Of a stretch of DNA of 39,872 nt, positions 6,340 through 15,290 are shown piece after piece. Position numbers and translations under genes: made by a program. Under the pieces are notes generated by a model. It was not told the origin of the DNA. It ran no database searches and saw only the letters and a list, made by a program, of their open reading frames with translations. Numbering within the stretch: position 1 is the stretch's first letter; every line of letters begins with the position of its first letter. The DNA is from Abyssisolibacter fermentans (GTDB lineage: Bacteria > Bacillota > Clostridia > Tissierellales > MCWD3): positions 1-39,872 of the forward strand of contig NZ_LOHE01000083.1 in the NCBI RefSeq assembly GCF_001559865.1, read 5' to 3'.

Positions 6340-9015
6340 TTATTTCTTAACTATTTTTACTGAACTTACTTTTAGTTCTGGGATTTTTGATATCTCATCT
6401 AAATGTGTTCCTGTTAAAATATTAGCAGCTCCGCTAGCAAAATGAAACGGCATAAAAACAATACCACGACTAATAGTACTAACTACTTTAACTTTTGTTT
6501 CTATAGTACCTCTTCTGGATGAAACTTGAACAATGTCACCATTATGTACACAAAGACCTTTTGCATCAAGTGTATTAACCTCAATATATGATTGATTTGA
6601 TTTTTTATTTAATCCTTCTACTCTACCCGTCATACTTCTTGTATGATAATGATATAAAATTCTTCCTGTTGTTAACATAAAAGGATAGTCTTTATCTGGT
6701 AATTCTGCACTTTCACGATATTCCTGCGGTATGAATAGTCCTTTTCCTCTAGCACATTGTCCTTCATGTAAAAATTTAGTACCTTTATGTGTTTTATGAA
6801 GACAAGGCCATTGTAAACCTTTTTGTTCAATTCTACTATAATTTATCCCACCATATTGAGGTGTTACTCTAGATATTTCATCCATTATTTGAGATGGATG
6901 TGTATATTCTTGTTTGTATCCTAATTTGTTCATTATATCTATTAAAATTTTCCAATCAGCTTTAGAATTTCCTACCTCATTTATTGCTTTTCTCACTCTT
7001 TGAATTTTTCTTTCAGTATTTGTAAATGTACCATCTTTTTCAGCAAATGTACTTGCCGGTAGGACAATATCTGCCATTTGTGCAGTTTCAGTTAAAAATA
7101 TATCTTGTACTATTAAGAATTCTGTTTTTTCTAATGCTTCTTTAACATGGTTTATATCTGGATCAGATATCATAGGATTTTCTCCCATAATATATAAAAG
7201 TTTTGTATCACCTCTTCTAGCACTATCCATTATTTCAGGTATAGTCTGGCCAACTTCCTTAGACATGCCTGTTACATTCCATGCTTTTTCAAATTTTTCA
7301 ATTGCATTTTCATCAGATACCTTCTGATAACCCGGTAAATTATTAGGTAGTGCTCCCATATCACAAGCACCTTGTACATTATTTTGCCCTCTTAATGGAT
7401 TTACCCCTGCTGATTCTATTCCAATGTTACCACATAATAATGCTAGGTTAGATACACTCATAACTGTATATGTTCCTGATTTATGCTGAGTTATACCCAT
7501 TGCATAATATATACCTGCATTTTTTGCTTTTCCATATATTCTAGCAGCCTTAATAATATCTTCTGGATTCACTTGGCAAATCTTAGCTGCTCTTTGTGGT
7601 GTGTAGCTTTCCACCAAATCTACTAATTTTTCATAATCTACAGTTCTATCTTTAATATATAGTCTATCCTGTAAGCCTTCGTTAATTATTACATTCATCA
7701 TTGCATTTAACAACGCTATATTGGTGCCTGGTTTGATTTGTAAGAATACATCAGCATCATTTGCTAAATCTATTTTCCTTGGATCAGCAACGATTAATTT
7801 TGCTCCTTTTGCTTTTGCTTGTCTCATCTGTGCACCTATAACTGGATGATTTTCTGTTGTATTAGATCCAATAACAAAAATAACTTCGTTTTCTCTAATT
7901 TCTTCTATGCTATTTGTCATAGCTCCACTTCCTAATGTAGCTGCAAGACCTGCAACTGTTGAAGAATGTCAGAGTCTAGCACAATGATCTATATTGTTTG
8001 TTTTAATAACTCCTCTAAAAAGTTTTTGAAATAAATAATTTTCTTCATTAGTACATCTTGCAGAACTTAATCCTGCAATTGAATCTCGTCCATAATTTTT
8101 AATAGTATCTTTTATCTTATTCGCTATTAATTCATATGCTTCTTCCCATTCTGCTTCGACCAATTTATTATTTTTTCTTATTAATGGTTTTTTTAACCTG
8201 TCTTTATGATTTATAAATTTGTAACCGAATTTTCCTTTTACACATAATAATCCATCATTTGAATGCCCTTGTACAGGGTTTACTCCTACAACTTTATCAT
8301 CTTTTACGAGTAGCTCCATTTGACATCCTACACCACAAAATGAACATGTTGTTTTTACTTTTTTAACTTCCCATAATCTAAACTTTTCTTTAGACTTTGG
8401 CATTAATGCACCTACCGGACATGCAGATACACAATTACCACATGAAACACAATTTGTTTTATTAATACCCATTTCAAATGGCACAGTTACATGTGTTTTA
8501 AAACCTCTTTCACTAAAGGTTAACGCTTTTGTATTTTGCAATTCGTAACATATTCTTACACACTTACCACATTCAATACATTTATTTAAGTCAACATAAA
8601 AGAAAGGATTGCTATCATCAATAGGATAATTCTTTTTCTCACCATTAAAAGTTGTTTTTTTAATATCATACTTATAACAATACTCTTGTAACTTACACTC
8701 GCCTGATTTAGGACAAGTTAAACAGTCATCAGGATGGTTAGATAACATCATATCTAATATTTCTCTTCTTGCTTCTATAACTTTTGGGCTATGAGTATGT
8801 ATTTTCATTCCATCTGTTGCTATTGTAGAACAAGATGTAGGTAAAGTACGCATCCCCTCGACTTCAACTATGCATAACCTACAAGCAGAATGTGGCTCTA
8901 ATCTTTCATCATAGCAAAGCGTTGGTATTTCTATGTTTAAATTTCTACATACTTGTAAAATTGTTTCTCCTTCATTAGCTTCAACTTCTCTATTATTAAT
9001 GGTTAATTTGATCAA
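6340..9015 (-). CDS. fdhA: Selenocysteine-containing NAD-linked formate dehydrogenase alpha subunit
   Basis: This is one gene of 891 residues with an in-frame TGA (7971-7969) read as selenocysteine 349, not two genes. The join reads NIDHCARL-U-HSSTVAGLAA, the standard active-site motif of selenium FDHs, and a SECIS hairpin follows. Domains in order: [2Fe-2S] ferredoxin (C34, C45, C48, C62); His-Cys [4Fe-4S] motif (H94, C98, C101, C107); two [4Fe-4S] ferredoxin motifs (C146-C156, C189-C199); the FDH [4Fe-4S] (C224, C227, C231, C258); the molybdopterin catalytic domain; and the C-terminal MGD-binding domain from about residue 770. The added N-terminal Fe-S module matches cytoplasmic NAD-dependent or bifurcating FDHs that work with NuoF/HylB-like subunits, so HndC/HndA encoded upstream are possible partners (inference). 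Start is TTG behind AAAGGAGG. Formate is oxidised to CO2, or CO2 reduced. Confidence 0.95.
7933..7971 (-). promoter_or_regulatory. Bacterial SECIS element in fdhA
   Basis: Directly after the TGA (7971-7969), GUUGCAGGUCUUGCAGC (7956-7940) folds into a 6-bp stem with the apical loop GGUCU. The loop GGU is the seventh codon after UGA, the same spacing and loop sequence as I recall for the E. coli fdhF SECIS bound by SelB. This directs insertion of selenocysteine at residue 349. Confidence 0.9.
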
Positions 9016-9051
9016 TTAAAATACCTCCTTTTCTATTATTACCATATAATG

Positions 9052-9183
9052 TAGTGCACTATAAATCTATAATTTTTATGTCTTGCATGTCTATTAAAGT
9101 ATTATCATATTATATCAAACTATGTTGAAAATAATAAAGATGTAATGTAATATACTGTATACATCTTGTTAAAATTATAACAT
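9052..9183 (-). promoter_or_regulatory. Putative fdhA promoter with Rex-like operator
   Basis: On the minus strand an extended -10 TGATATAAT (9117-9109) lies 95 bp before the fdhA TTG; the -35 (9137-9132, TTATTA) is poor. Upstream, TTGTTAA-AATT-ATAACAT (9166-9183) matches 12 of 14 defined positions of the Rex half-sites TTGTTAAnnnnTTAACAA. Between the -10 and the gene is a 10-bp palindrome TAGTGCACTA (9052-9061). Redox control by Rex (NADH/NAD+) would suit this operon but is only inferred. Confidence 0.35.
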
Positions 9184-9384
9184 TATCTCATAAATATTAC
9201 AATATAGTATTTATTTATTACTATAGAATCTTTCATTTTTTCGTTGTCTTAACCTTTATAAAAGTATTAAATAATTTTATAAATTAATAAACTATTGTAG
9301 TTATGATCGTAAGTACATTATGTTTCAATGAATTTATATGTTTTATTAGAAATTCCGAAAAATTTATGTTAATAATATAACATT

Positions 9385-9761
9385 TTTAATGAAATCCATA
9401 AAACTTTCATGATATAAATTTAAAGCAGTAACATCTGAATAACCTATTACTATTTTAGGATTTTTAATTCTTCATAATCTAGGTATGAAAAAAAATTTTT
9501 AATTCATATCATCTATTATAGACATTATACATTTTACTTTGTGATTTCTAATTAAGCTATTTAATTCTCCAGCTCTTTCTCTAATATTACCAGACCTATA
9601 AAAATCATATTTATCTGTTAGATTTACTTCTATAATATAAACCCCTTACTCTCAGAACTTTTTAACTCTTTTATATCTTTTAGGATATAAATATGTCGCT
9701 GAAGATGATGGCGAAAAATACCTATTGAACCTCCTGCTTTTAGTCTTTGTATTTCTTTCAT
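9385..9761 (-). pseudogene. Remnant of LD-carboxypeptidase (peptidase S66)
   Basis: Translating the minus strand in pieces gives the start of an S66/MccF-type LD-carboxypeptidase. It begins MKEIQRLKAGGSIGIF at an ATG at 9761 with a GGGGTGG Shine-Dalgarno. After a frame change come DKYDFYRSGNIRERAGELN and KVKCIMSIIDD, and after further damage LDYEELKNPKIVIGYSDVTALN. The order fits the family (KxGDTIGI, then AGxxxERAxDLN, then DYxxIKxNPKxFIGYSDxTAL). Stop codons, frameshifts and the loss of everything beyond about one third of the gene show that it is dead. It separates fdhA from the gene at 9810. Confidence 0.7.
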
Positions 9762-9809
9762 CTTATCCACCCCTAAATTGTTTTTGTTAATATTTAAAAC
9801 GAACCTAAT

Positions 9810-10058
9810 TTATTCATCTATCAATTCACCTTTAATTAATACTCTTCCATTGTCAGGGCATCTCATTTGAAATGTTCTTGCTCTTGTATTTCCATAATCT
9901 AAATCACCGTTATTTAGCAGTGTATAAATACTAGGATATATACTTTGCCATAATTCATGACATATTGGAGGACATATATCTTCAACTATAAAGATATCTC
10001 CTTTTTTGTGATAGTTTCCTCTGCATTTACTTTCTAATATTGTCAGTTTAACTTTCAA
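9810..10058 (-). CDS. TIGR04076 family small protein
   Basis: The 82-aa protein resembles the TIGR04076 family of small anaerobe proteins: KVKLTILESKC at the start, GDIFIVEDICPPICHELWQSIYP in the middle and a terminal block with RCPDNGRVLIKGELI. Four cysteines (two in the N-terminal third, one in CPPIC counted twice as C-P-P-I-C, one near the end) suggest metal binding or redox sensitivity, but no function is established. The start is TTG with GGATG a few bases upstream. It lies downstream of the hnd operon terminator and upstream of the S66 remnant, so it may be transcribed alone. Confidence 0.7.
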   Translation of the reverse strand: MKVKLTILESKCRGNYHKKGDIFIVEDICPPICHELWQSIYPSIYTLLNNGDLDYGNTRARTFQMRCPDNGRVLIKGELIDE

Positions 10059-10154
10059 ATTATTTCATCCTTTCTATTTTTGAAATTATATTTTTTCATA
10101 TTAACTTACAAATCCTAAAGCCATTATAATAATGCTTTTTTATTAAAAAATATG

Positions 10155-10195
10155 TAAAAAGCTCTATTCAGTTAAATAACTAAATAGAGCTAATT
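10155..10195 (-). terminator. Terminator of the hnd operon
   Basis: Just after the hndD stop, the minus strand folds AGCTCTATT and AGTTA against TAACT and AATAGAGCT (14 bp with one mismatch and a 2-nt loop, 10191-10160). It is followed by TTTTTACATATTTTTT. This is a strong intrinsic terminator. Confidence 0.85.
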
Positions 10196-10218
10196 TTTCA
10201 AATTAATTCATTGTAGAT

Positions 10219-11964
10219 TTATAGAGGGTAGCATTCTCTTTTTACATAATGAGTGTGTAAAAGTTCATGTGCTTTATGACTATTTGGCTTTTCGAAATAT
10301 TCATCATAAACTTTTTTAATCATAGGATTTTTATGAGATTGTCTTATAGCTTTGTCTGCATCTTCATCATATAATGCTTTTGCTCTTTCTTTTCTAACAT
10401 CTACATTCATTTTAATTTTTGAACTTACATGAGGCTGTCCTCCACCATTTACACAACCACCTGAGCAGCCCATGATTTCTATAAAGTGATATTGCTTATC
10501 ACCTGATTTTACTTTTTCTAATAATTCGCTTGCACAACCTGTACTATGTGCAATTGCAACATTTACATCTAAGTCTCCAATTTTAACTGTAGCTTCTTTT
10601 ATTCCTTCTACTCCTCTAACCTGAGTAAAGTTAATTTCTTTTAATTCTTCTTTTGTTATTACTTCATAAACTGTTCTTAATGCTGCTTCCATAACTCCAC
10701 CTGTAGCACCAAATATAACAGCAGCTCCTGTTGATTCACCAAGAACTGAATCAAAATCTTCATTTGGTAAATTAACAAAATCCATTCCTGCTTGTTTAAT
10801 CATTTTTGCAAGTTCTCTAGTTGTTAATACTGCATCTACATCACTATTACCATTATGTGATAATTCTTCTCTTCTAGCTTCGAATTTCTTCGCAGTACAT
10901 GGCATTACTGAAACCACATATATTTTAGAAGGATCAATATTGTTCTTTTCTGCATAATATGACTTAACTACTGCACCCATCATTTCATGTGGTGATTTAC
11001 AAGTTGATAAGTTATCTAGAAAATCTGGATAATAATGTTCACAATATTTTATCCATCCTGGTGAACATGATGTAATCATTGGAAGTTTTCCACCATTTTG
11101 AATTCTGTTTAGTAATTCTGTTCCTTCTTCCATTATTGTAAGGTCAGCTGCAAAATCTGTATCAAATACTTTATCAAATCCTAATCTTCTTAACGCAGCA
11201 GCCATTCTTCCTGTAACACGTGTTCCCATAGGTAAACCGAATTCTTCTCCTAAAGCGGCTCTAACTGCTGGAGCTGTTTGAACAACAACATGTCTATCGT
11301 CATCTTCAATAGCATCCCATACATAGTCAATTTCTTGTTTTTCTCTTAACGCTCCTACTGGACATGAAACAATACATTGACCACAATTAACACAAGGAGT
11401 TTCTCCCATTTGCTTGTCAAATGCTGGAGCAACCATTGTCTCAAAGCCTCTATTTACAAAATTCAAAATTCCTATCTTTTGAACATTATTACATACGCTT
11501 ACGCATCTACCACATAAAATACATTTGTTTGGATCTCTAACTATTGATGGAGAAGAAGTATCTACTGGTCTTACAGTTTTTTCTCCTTCAAATTCTATGT
11601 CAGTAACTCCTAATTCTTCACATAGAGTCTGCAATTCACAGTTATGATTTCTACTACAAGTTAAACATTCTCTTTCGTGGTTAGACAGAATTAATTCTAA
11701 GTTAGTTTTTCTTGCTTCTCTAACTTGTTTAGTATTTGTTTTAATAACCATTCCATCAGCAACTCTTGTTACACATGATGCTTGTAGAGTTCTAGCTCCT
11801 TTTACATCTACTAAACACATTCTACAGGCTCCTGTTGCACTTACATCTTTTAAATAACAAAGAGTTGGTATTTTGATTCCAGCACTATTAGCTGCTTCAA
11901 GTATAGTATCTTCTGCTGGAACTTGAAAAGTTTTCTCATCTATAGTTATGGTAACCATACCCAT
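10219..11964 (-). CDS. hndD: [FeFe] hydrogenase catalytic subunit HndD/HydA
   Basis: The 581-aa subunit is the H2-activating part of a multimeric [FeFe] hydrogenase. Order: N-terminal [2Fe-2S] (C36, C47, C50, C64), His-Cys [4Fe-4S] (H96, C100, C103, C109), two [4Fe-4S] motifs (CILCGRCVSVC at 148-158; CVNCGQCIVSCP at 191-202), then the H-cluster domain. H-cluster motifs are ITSCSPGW (297-304), MPCTAKKFEA (354-363) and EIMGCSGGCVNGGGQP (496-511). L1 reads TSCSP where many monomeric enzymes have TSCCP. The short small-subunit-like tail ends in HTHYVKRECYPL. Start taken at the ATG 8 nt after AAGGGG; an earlier GTG in frame at 11973 is less likely. Together with HndABC it would couple H2 to NAD(P)H, perhaps with ferredoxin (electron bifurcation). 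Last gene of the operon. Confidence 0.94.
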   Translation of the reverse strand: MGMVTITIDEKTFQVPAEDTILEAANSAGIKIPTLCYLKDVSATGACRMCLVDVKGARTLQASCVTRVADGMVIKTNTKQVREARKTNLELILSNHERECLTCSRNHNCELQTLCEELGVTDIEFEGEKTVRPVDTSSPSIVRDPNKCILCGRCVSVCNNVQKIGILNFVNRGFETMVAPAFDKQMGETPCVNCGQCIVSCPVGALREKQEIDYVWDAIEDDDRHVVVQTAPAVRAALGEEFGLPMGTRVTGRMAAALRRLGFDKVFDTDFAADLTIMEEGTELLNRIQNGGKLPMITSCSPGWIKYCEHYYPDFLDNLSTCKSPHEMMGAVVKSYYAEKNNIDPSKIYVVSVMPCTAKKFEARREELSHNGNSDVDAVLTTRELAKMIKQAGMDFVNLPNEDFDSVLGESTGAAVIFGATGGVMEAALRTVYEVITKEELKEINFTQVRGVEGIKEATVKIGDLDVNVAIAHSTGCASELLEKVKSGDKQYHFIEIMGCSGGCVNGGGQPHVSSKIKMNVDVRKERAKALYDEDADKAIRQSHKNPMIKKVYDEYFEKPNSHKAHELLHTHYVKRECYPL

Positions 11965-12016
11965 TATATACACCCCTTACTTCTAATATTTTATATAGAA
12001 ATTATCGTACTAGTAA

Positions 12017-13810
12017 TTACCCTAACTTAATAGCATTAAATGGACATTTTTCCATACATGCTCCACATTTAATACATTTATCTTGGTCTATACTATGTGG
12101 TTTTTTAGCTTCGCCTGAAATTGCTCCTACTGGACAATTTTTAGCACATAATGTACAACCTTTACATATATCCTCTTGAATATTATAAGCTAATAATGCT
12201 TTACAGTTTCCTGCAGGGCATTTTTTATCTATTACATGTGCTTCATATTCATCTCTAAAATAATGTAATGTAGATAATACAGGATTTGGAGCAGTTTGTC
12301 CAAGACCACATAATGCAGATGTTTTAATATTTGCAGCTAATTTTTCTAGCTTTTCGATATCTTTTAGTTCACCCTTACCACTTGTTATCTTTTCTAATAT
12401 TTCAAGCATTCTCTTAGTACCTATTCTACATGGTGTACATTTTCCACAAGATTCTTCAACTGTAAAATCTAAGAAAAATCTTGCTATGTCAACCATACAG
12501 TTATCTTCATCCATAACGATCATACCACCAGAACCCATCATTGATCCTAATGCAGTTAATGAATCATAATCAATAGGTGTATCTAAATAATCAGCTGTAA
12601 TACATCCACCAGATGGTCCACCTGTTTGAACAGCTTTAAACTTCTTACCATTAGGTATTCCACCACCAATATCAAAAATAACTTCTCTTAAAGTTGTTCC
12701 CATTGGTATTTCAACAAGTCCAGTGTTATTGATTTTTCCACCTAATGCAAATACTTTTGTTCCTGGAGACTTTTCAGTACCTATACTTCTAAACCATTTA
12801 GGACCTTTATTAATTATTTTTGTTATGTTAGCGTATGTTTCAACGTTATTAATTAATGTTGGTTTGCCCCACAAACCTTTATTAGCAGGATAAGGAGGTT
12901 TATTTCTTGACATGCCTCTTTCACCTTCGATTGAAGCTATTAAAGCAGTCTCTTCTCCACATACAAATGCTCCTGCACCAAGTCTAATTTCAATATCAAA
13001 ATTAAAATCGCTACTAAATATATTCTTGCCCAAAAGTCCTTTTTCTCTAGCCTGATTAATAGCTATCTCTAATCTCTGTACAGCTATTGGGTATTCCGCT
13101 CTAACATATATAAAACCTTGATCAGCTCCTATTGCATAACCCGCTATAGCCATTGCTTCTATTACACAATGTGGATCTCCTTCTAATATACTTCTATCCA
13201 TAAATGCTCCTGGATCACCTTCATCAGCATTACAAATAACATATTTTTGATCTCCTTGAGCTTGAGCACAGAAATTCCATTTAAGACCAGTTGGGAATCC
13301 TCCGCCTCCTCTTCCTCTTAGACCTGATTCTTTTATTACGTCAATAATTTCAGTAGGAGTCATTTCTGTTAATACTTTACCTAAAGCCATATAACCATCT
13401 ACTGCAATATATTCATTAATATCTTCAGGATTTATAACTCCACAATTTTTTAATGCTATTCTTGTCTGTTTTTTGTAGAAATTAACTTCGTTAACAGATT
13501 TAATTATATCTTCTTCTTTAGCTCCTTTGTATAAAAGATGCTTAACTATTCTTCCTTTTAATAAATGTTCTTGAACGATTTCATCAACATCTTCCAAACC
13601 AACATGGCTATAGAATGCACCCTCAGGATAAACAACTACAATTGGACCTGCTTCACATAATCCAAAACATCCTGTTCTAACAACCATAACTTCTTTATCT
13701 AATCCAGCTTCTTCTATTTTTTGTTTCATCTTTTCTTCTATTTGATCAGATTTAGAAGATGTACATCCTGTACCTCCACAAATAAGTACATGTGCTCTGT
13801 AAAAATCCAT
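12017..13810 (-). CDS. hndC: NADH-binding flavoprotein subunit HndC/HydB (NuoF-like)
   Basis: The 597-aa protein combines three parts. The N terminus is a thioredoxin-like [2Fe-2S] domain (C11, C16, C48, C52). The middle is a NuoF core with the FMN/NAD(P)H site (GRGGGGFPTGLKW around 167-179, ICNADEGDPGAFMDR around 197-211) and the [4Fe-4S] motif SCGKCTPCRIGT (around 459-470). The C terminus has two ferredoxin motifs, CKGCTLCAKNCP and CIKCGACMEKCP. This is the architecture of HydB/HndC in trimeric or tetrameric NAD(P)-linked and bifurcating [FeFe] hydrogenases. It is the electron exchange point with NAD(P)H and could also serve the neighbouring formate dehydrogenase. An AAAGGGGGT Shine-Dalgarno precedes the ATG; hndD follows after about 52 bp. 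Confidence 0.94.
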   Translation of the reverse strand: MDFYRAHVLICGGTGCTSSKSDQIEEKMKQKIEEAGLDKEVMVVRTGCFGLCEAGPIVVVYPEGAFYSHVGLEDVDEIVQEHLLKGRIVKHLLYKGAKEEDIIKSVNEVNFYKKQTRIALKNCGVINPEDINEYIAVDGYMALGKVLTEMTPTEIIDVIKESGLRGRGGGGFPTGLKWNFCAQAQGDQKYVICNADEGDPGAFMDRSILEGDPHCVIEAMAIAGYAIGADQGFIYVRAEYPIAVQRLEIAINQAREKGLLGKNIFSSDFNFDIEIRLGAGAFVCGEETALIASIEGERGMSRNKPPYPANKGLWGKPTLINNVETYANITKIINKGPKWFRSIGTEKSPGTKVFALGGKINNTGLVEIPMGTTLREVIFDIGGGIPNGKKFKAVQTGGPSGGCITADYLDTPIDYDSLTALGSMMGSGGMIVMDEDNCMVDIARFFLDFTVEESCGKCTPCRIGTKRMLEILEKITSGKGELKDIEKLEKLAANIKTSALCGLGQTAPNPVLSTLHYFRDEYEAHVIDKKCPAGNCKALLAYNIQEDICKGCTLCAKNCPVGAISGEAKKPHSIDQDKCIKCGACMEKCPFNAIKLG

Positions 13811-13861
13811 CTTTCTACCCCCTTTAGAATTAGAATTGTCTATATAACCCTTATTATTTCT

Positions 13862-13981
13862 ATAATTTTGAATAGTGTACTGTATAATTCTGAATTATAA
13901 GATTCCAGTGAATAGATTTAATGGACATCTTGTATTCAGAAGGATTTAGTTGAATATTTGATTTCCTACGAATAATCTGGG
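13862..13981 (-). repeat. Dispersed intergenic repeat, copy C
   Basis: From 13980 leftwards the minus strand reads CCAGATTATTCGTAGGAAAT, nearly identical to the plus strand at 32489 after recF. It ends near 13862 with a TACACTA...AAATTATAG segment also seen at the end of that copy. It begins 13 bp past the hndB stop and fills the hndB-hndC gap inside the operon, in the sense orientation. Confidence 0.5.
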
Positions 13982-13993
13982 TTTAATTATAAA

Positions 13994-14362
13994 CTACTTT
14001 TCATATGCTCCTACAGTATATTCTGTGACTACGTTCCCATTTACAATATGCTCTGTTATAACTCTTTTAGCCTTTTCTGAATCCATGTGAACATAAGTAA
14101 CCTTTTCTTCACCAGGTCTGTATACTTCTACAATTGGTTCTAAACGACAAACACCAATACATCCAGTTTGATTAACCATAACATTACTCAAATTTCTTTT
14201 ATTAACTTCTTCTAATAATGTCATTAAAACAGGTCTAGCACCAGCTGATATACCACAAGTTGCCATACCAACTACTATTCTTGTTCCATCACTATCATGT
14301 CTAAGCTGTACCTTTTTCTTAGCTTCTTCTCTGATTTTTTTTAATTCTTCAAGAGATTTCAT
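13994..14362 (-). CDS. hndB: [2Fe-2S] thioredoxin-like hydrogenase subunit HndB
   Basis: The 122-aa protein is a thioredoxin-like [2Fe-2S] ferredoxin of the HndB type. The cluster ligands are in MATCGISAG (C35) and TGCIGVCRLEP (C69, C73), with a further ligand position before the first. An N-terminal helical segment rich in Lys/Glu precedes the domain. In Desulfovibrio HndABCD this subunit relays electrons between the NuoE/NuoF-like and hydrogenase subunits. Here it lies 74 bp downstream of hndA and 183 bp upstream of hndC. The larger gap before hndC contains a dispersed repeat, probably a later insertion within the operon. Confidence 0.9.
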   Translation of the reverse strand: MKSLEELKKIREEAKKKVQLRHDSDGTRIVVGMATCGISAGARPVLMTLLEEVNKRNLSNVMVNQTGCIGVCRLEPIVEVYRPGEEKVTYVHMDSEKAKRVITEHIVNGNVVTEYTVGAYEK

Positions 14363-14436
14363 ATACTTACACCTCCATTATTTAACAATCAACTTATTAA
14401 TTTAATAATAATCTTAACTTGTACTGTTAATTATAA

Positions 14437-14928
14437 CTATTTGTCTTTATATTTTGCTATTATACCAGCTACATCTTCAACTACAAGTTTTCCATAAACA
14501 TCATCATTAACAGTCATAACTGGAGCTAAACCACAAGCTCCTATACATCTTGTTGCTTGTAATGAGAATTTTTTATCAGGTGTAGTTTGACCAACTTCGA
14601 TACTTAGTTCATTCTTAACTTTATCAATTAAACCTTGTGAACCTTTTACATAACAAGCAGTACCTAAACAAACTGAAATTGTATATTTACCTTTTGGTAT
14701 TAATGTGAATTGAGAATAAAATGTAGCAACACCATATATTTCAGATAATGGTACATTTAATTCTTCAGATATAATTTTTTGAACTTCTATTGGTAAATAT
14801 CCAAAAACTGATTGTGCCTTATGCATTACAGGCATTAAAGCTCCTTTTGTTAATTTTTTTTCATTAATGAATTGTTTTAATTCGTTAATTTTACCCTCAT
14901 TTTGTTCCCAATTAAACTCAAAAGACAT
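14437..14928 (-). CDS. hndA: NuoE-like [2Fe-2S] hydrogenase subunit HndA
   Basis: The 163-aa protein is the NuoE-like 24-kDa-type subunit. It has an N-terminal helical bundle (GALMPVMHKAQSVFGYLP, about 29-46; ISEELNVPLSEIYGVATFYSQF, about 53-74) and a thioredoxin-fold [2Fe-2S] domain with ligands in SVCLGTACYVKG (C88, C93) and ATRCIGACGLAPV (C129, C133). It is the first gene of hndABCD. A GGGGG-type Shine-Dalgarno precedes the ATG. Upstream lies a leader of about 325 nt with a 17-bp palindrome (14986-15021) and a consensus-like promoter (15290-15261). Confidence 0.92.
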   Translation of the reverse strand: MSFEFNWEQNEGKINELKQFINEKKLTKGALMPVMHKAQSVFGYLPIEVQKIISEELNVPLSEIYGVATFYSQFTLIPKGKYTISVCLGTACYVKGSQGLIDKVKNELSIEVGQTTPDKKFSLQATRCIGACGLAPVMTVNDDVYGKLVVEDVAGIIAKYKDK

Positions 14929-14985
14929 TATTAACCCCCCTATTAGTTTTCTTAATTTTCTAATAATTTAACCTTATTACGCGCA

Positions 14986-15021
14986 ATAATACTTAGTTTA
15001 AAAATTTAAACTAAGTATTAT
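14986..15021 (-). promoter_or_regulatory. Perfect 17-bp palindrome in the hnd leader
   Basis: ATAATACTTAGTTTAAA (14986-15002) is followed by AA and then its exact reverse complement (15005-15021). It lies 58 bp upstream of the hndA start, inside the predicted leader. No T-run follows on the minus strand, so it is not an ordinary terminator. It may be an operator, an mRNA-stabilising hairpin or an attenuator component. Confidence 0.5.
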
Positions 15022-15260
15022 CTCTCTAAAAATAGGCTTTGCAGAAGATAAAATAGAAATTTTGTATATTTAATTATAATGTAACTATTCAACAATAAAT
15101 AAAATATTGAATTTATAATTTAATTTATATAAAATAGTTAATTTTAAAATCTTTCTATTTATAGTTTGTATGAATAACTATAAACCATACCTTATTTTTT
15201 ACTAATACCTGATTTATTGATAAATATATGTCAAATTAATATAGTAATATTACTAGATTA

Positions 15261-15290
15261 ATTATAACGTCTCTGTTTAAAATTTGTCAA
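15261..15290 (-). promoter_or_regulatory. Promoter of the hnd operon
   Basis: On the minus strand, -35 TTGACA (15290-15285) and -10 TATAAT (15266-15261) are both perfect consensus with an 18-nt spacer. Transcription would start near 15254, giving an hndA leader of about 325 nt. Confidence 0.65.

Noticed and set aside
6340-9015. Two separate genes: a short ferredoxin-like NuoG protein and a truncated FDH
   Set aside because: The single TGA lies at the known Sec position, the frame is the same on both sides, and a SECIS hairpin follows.
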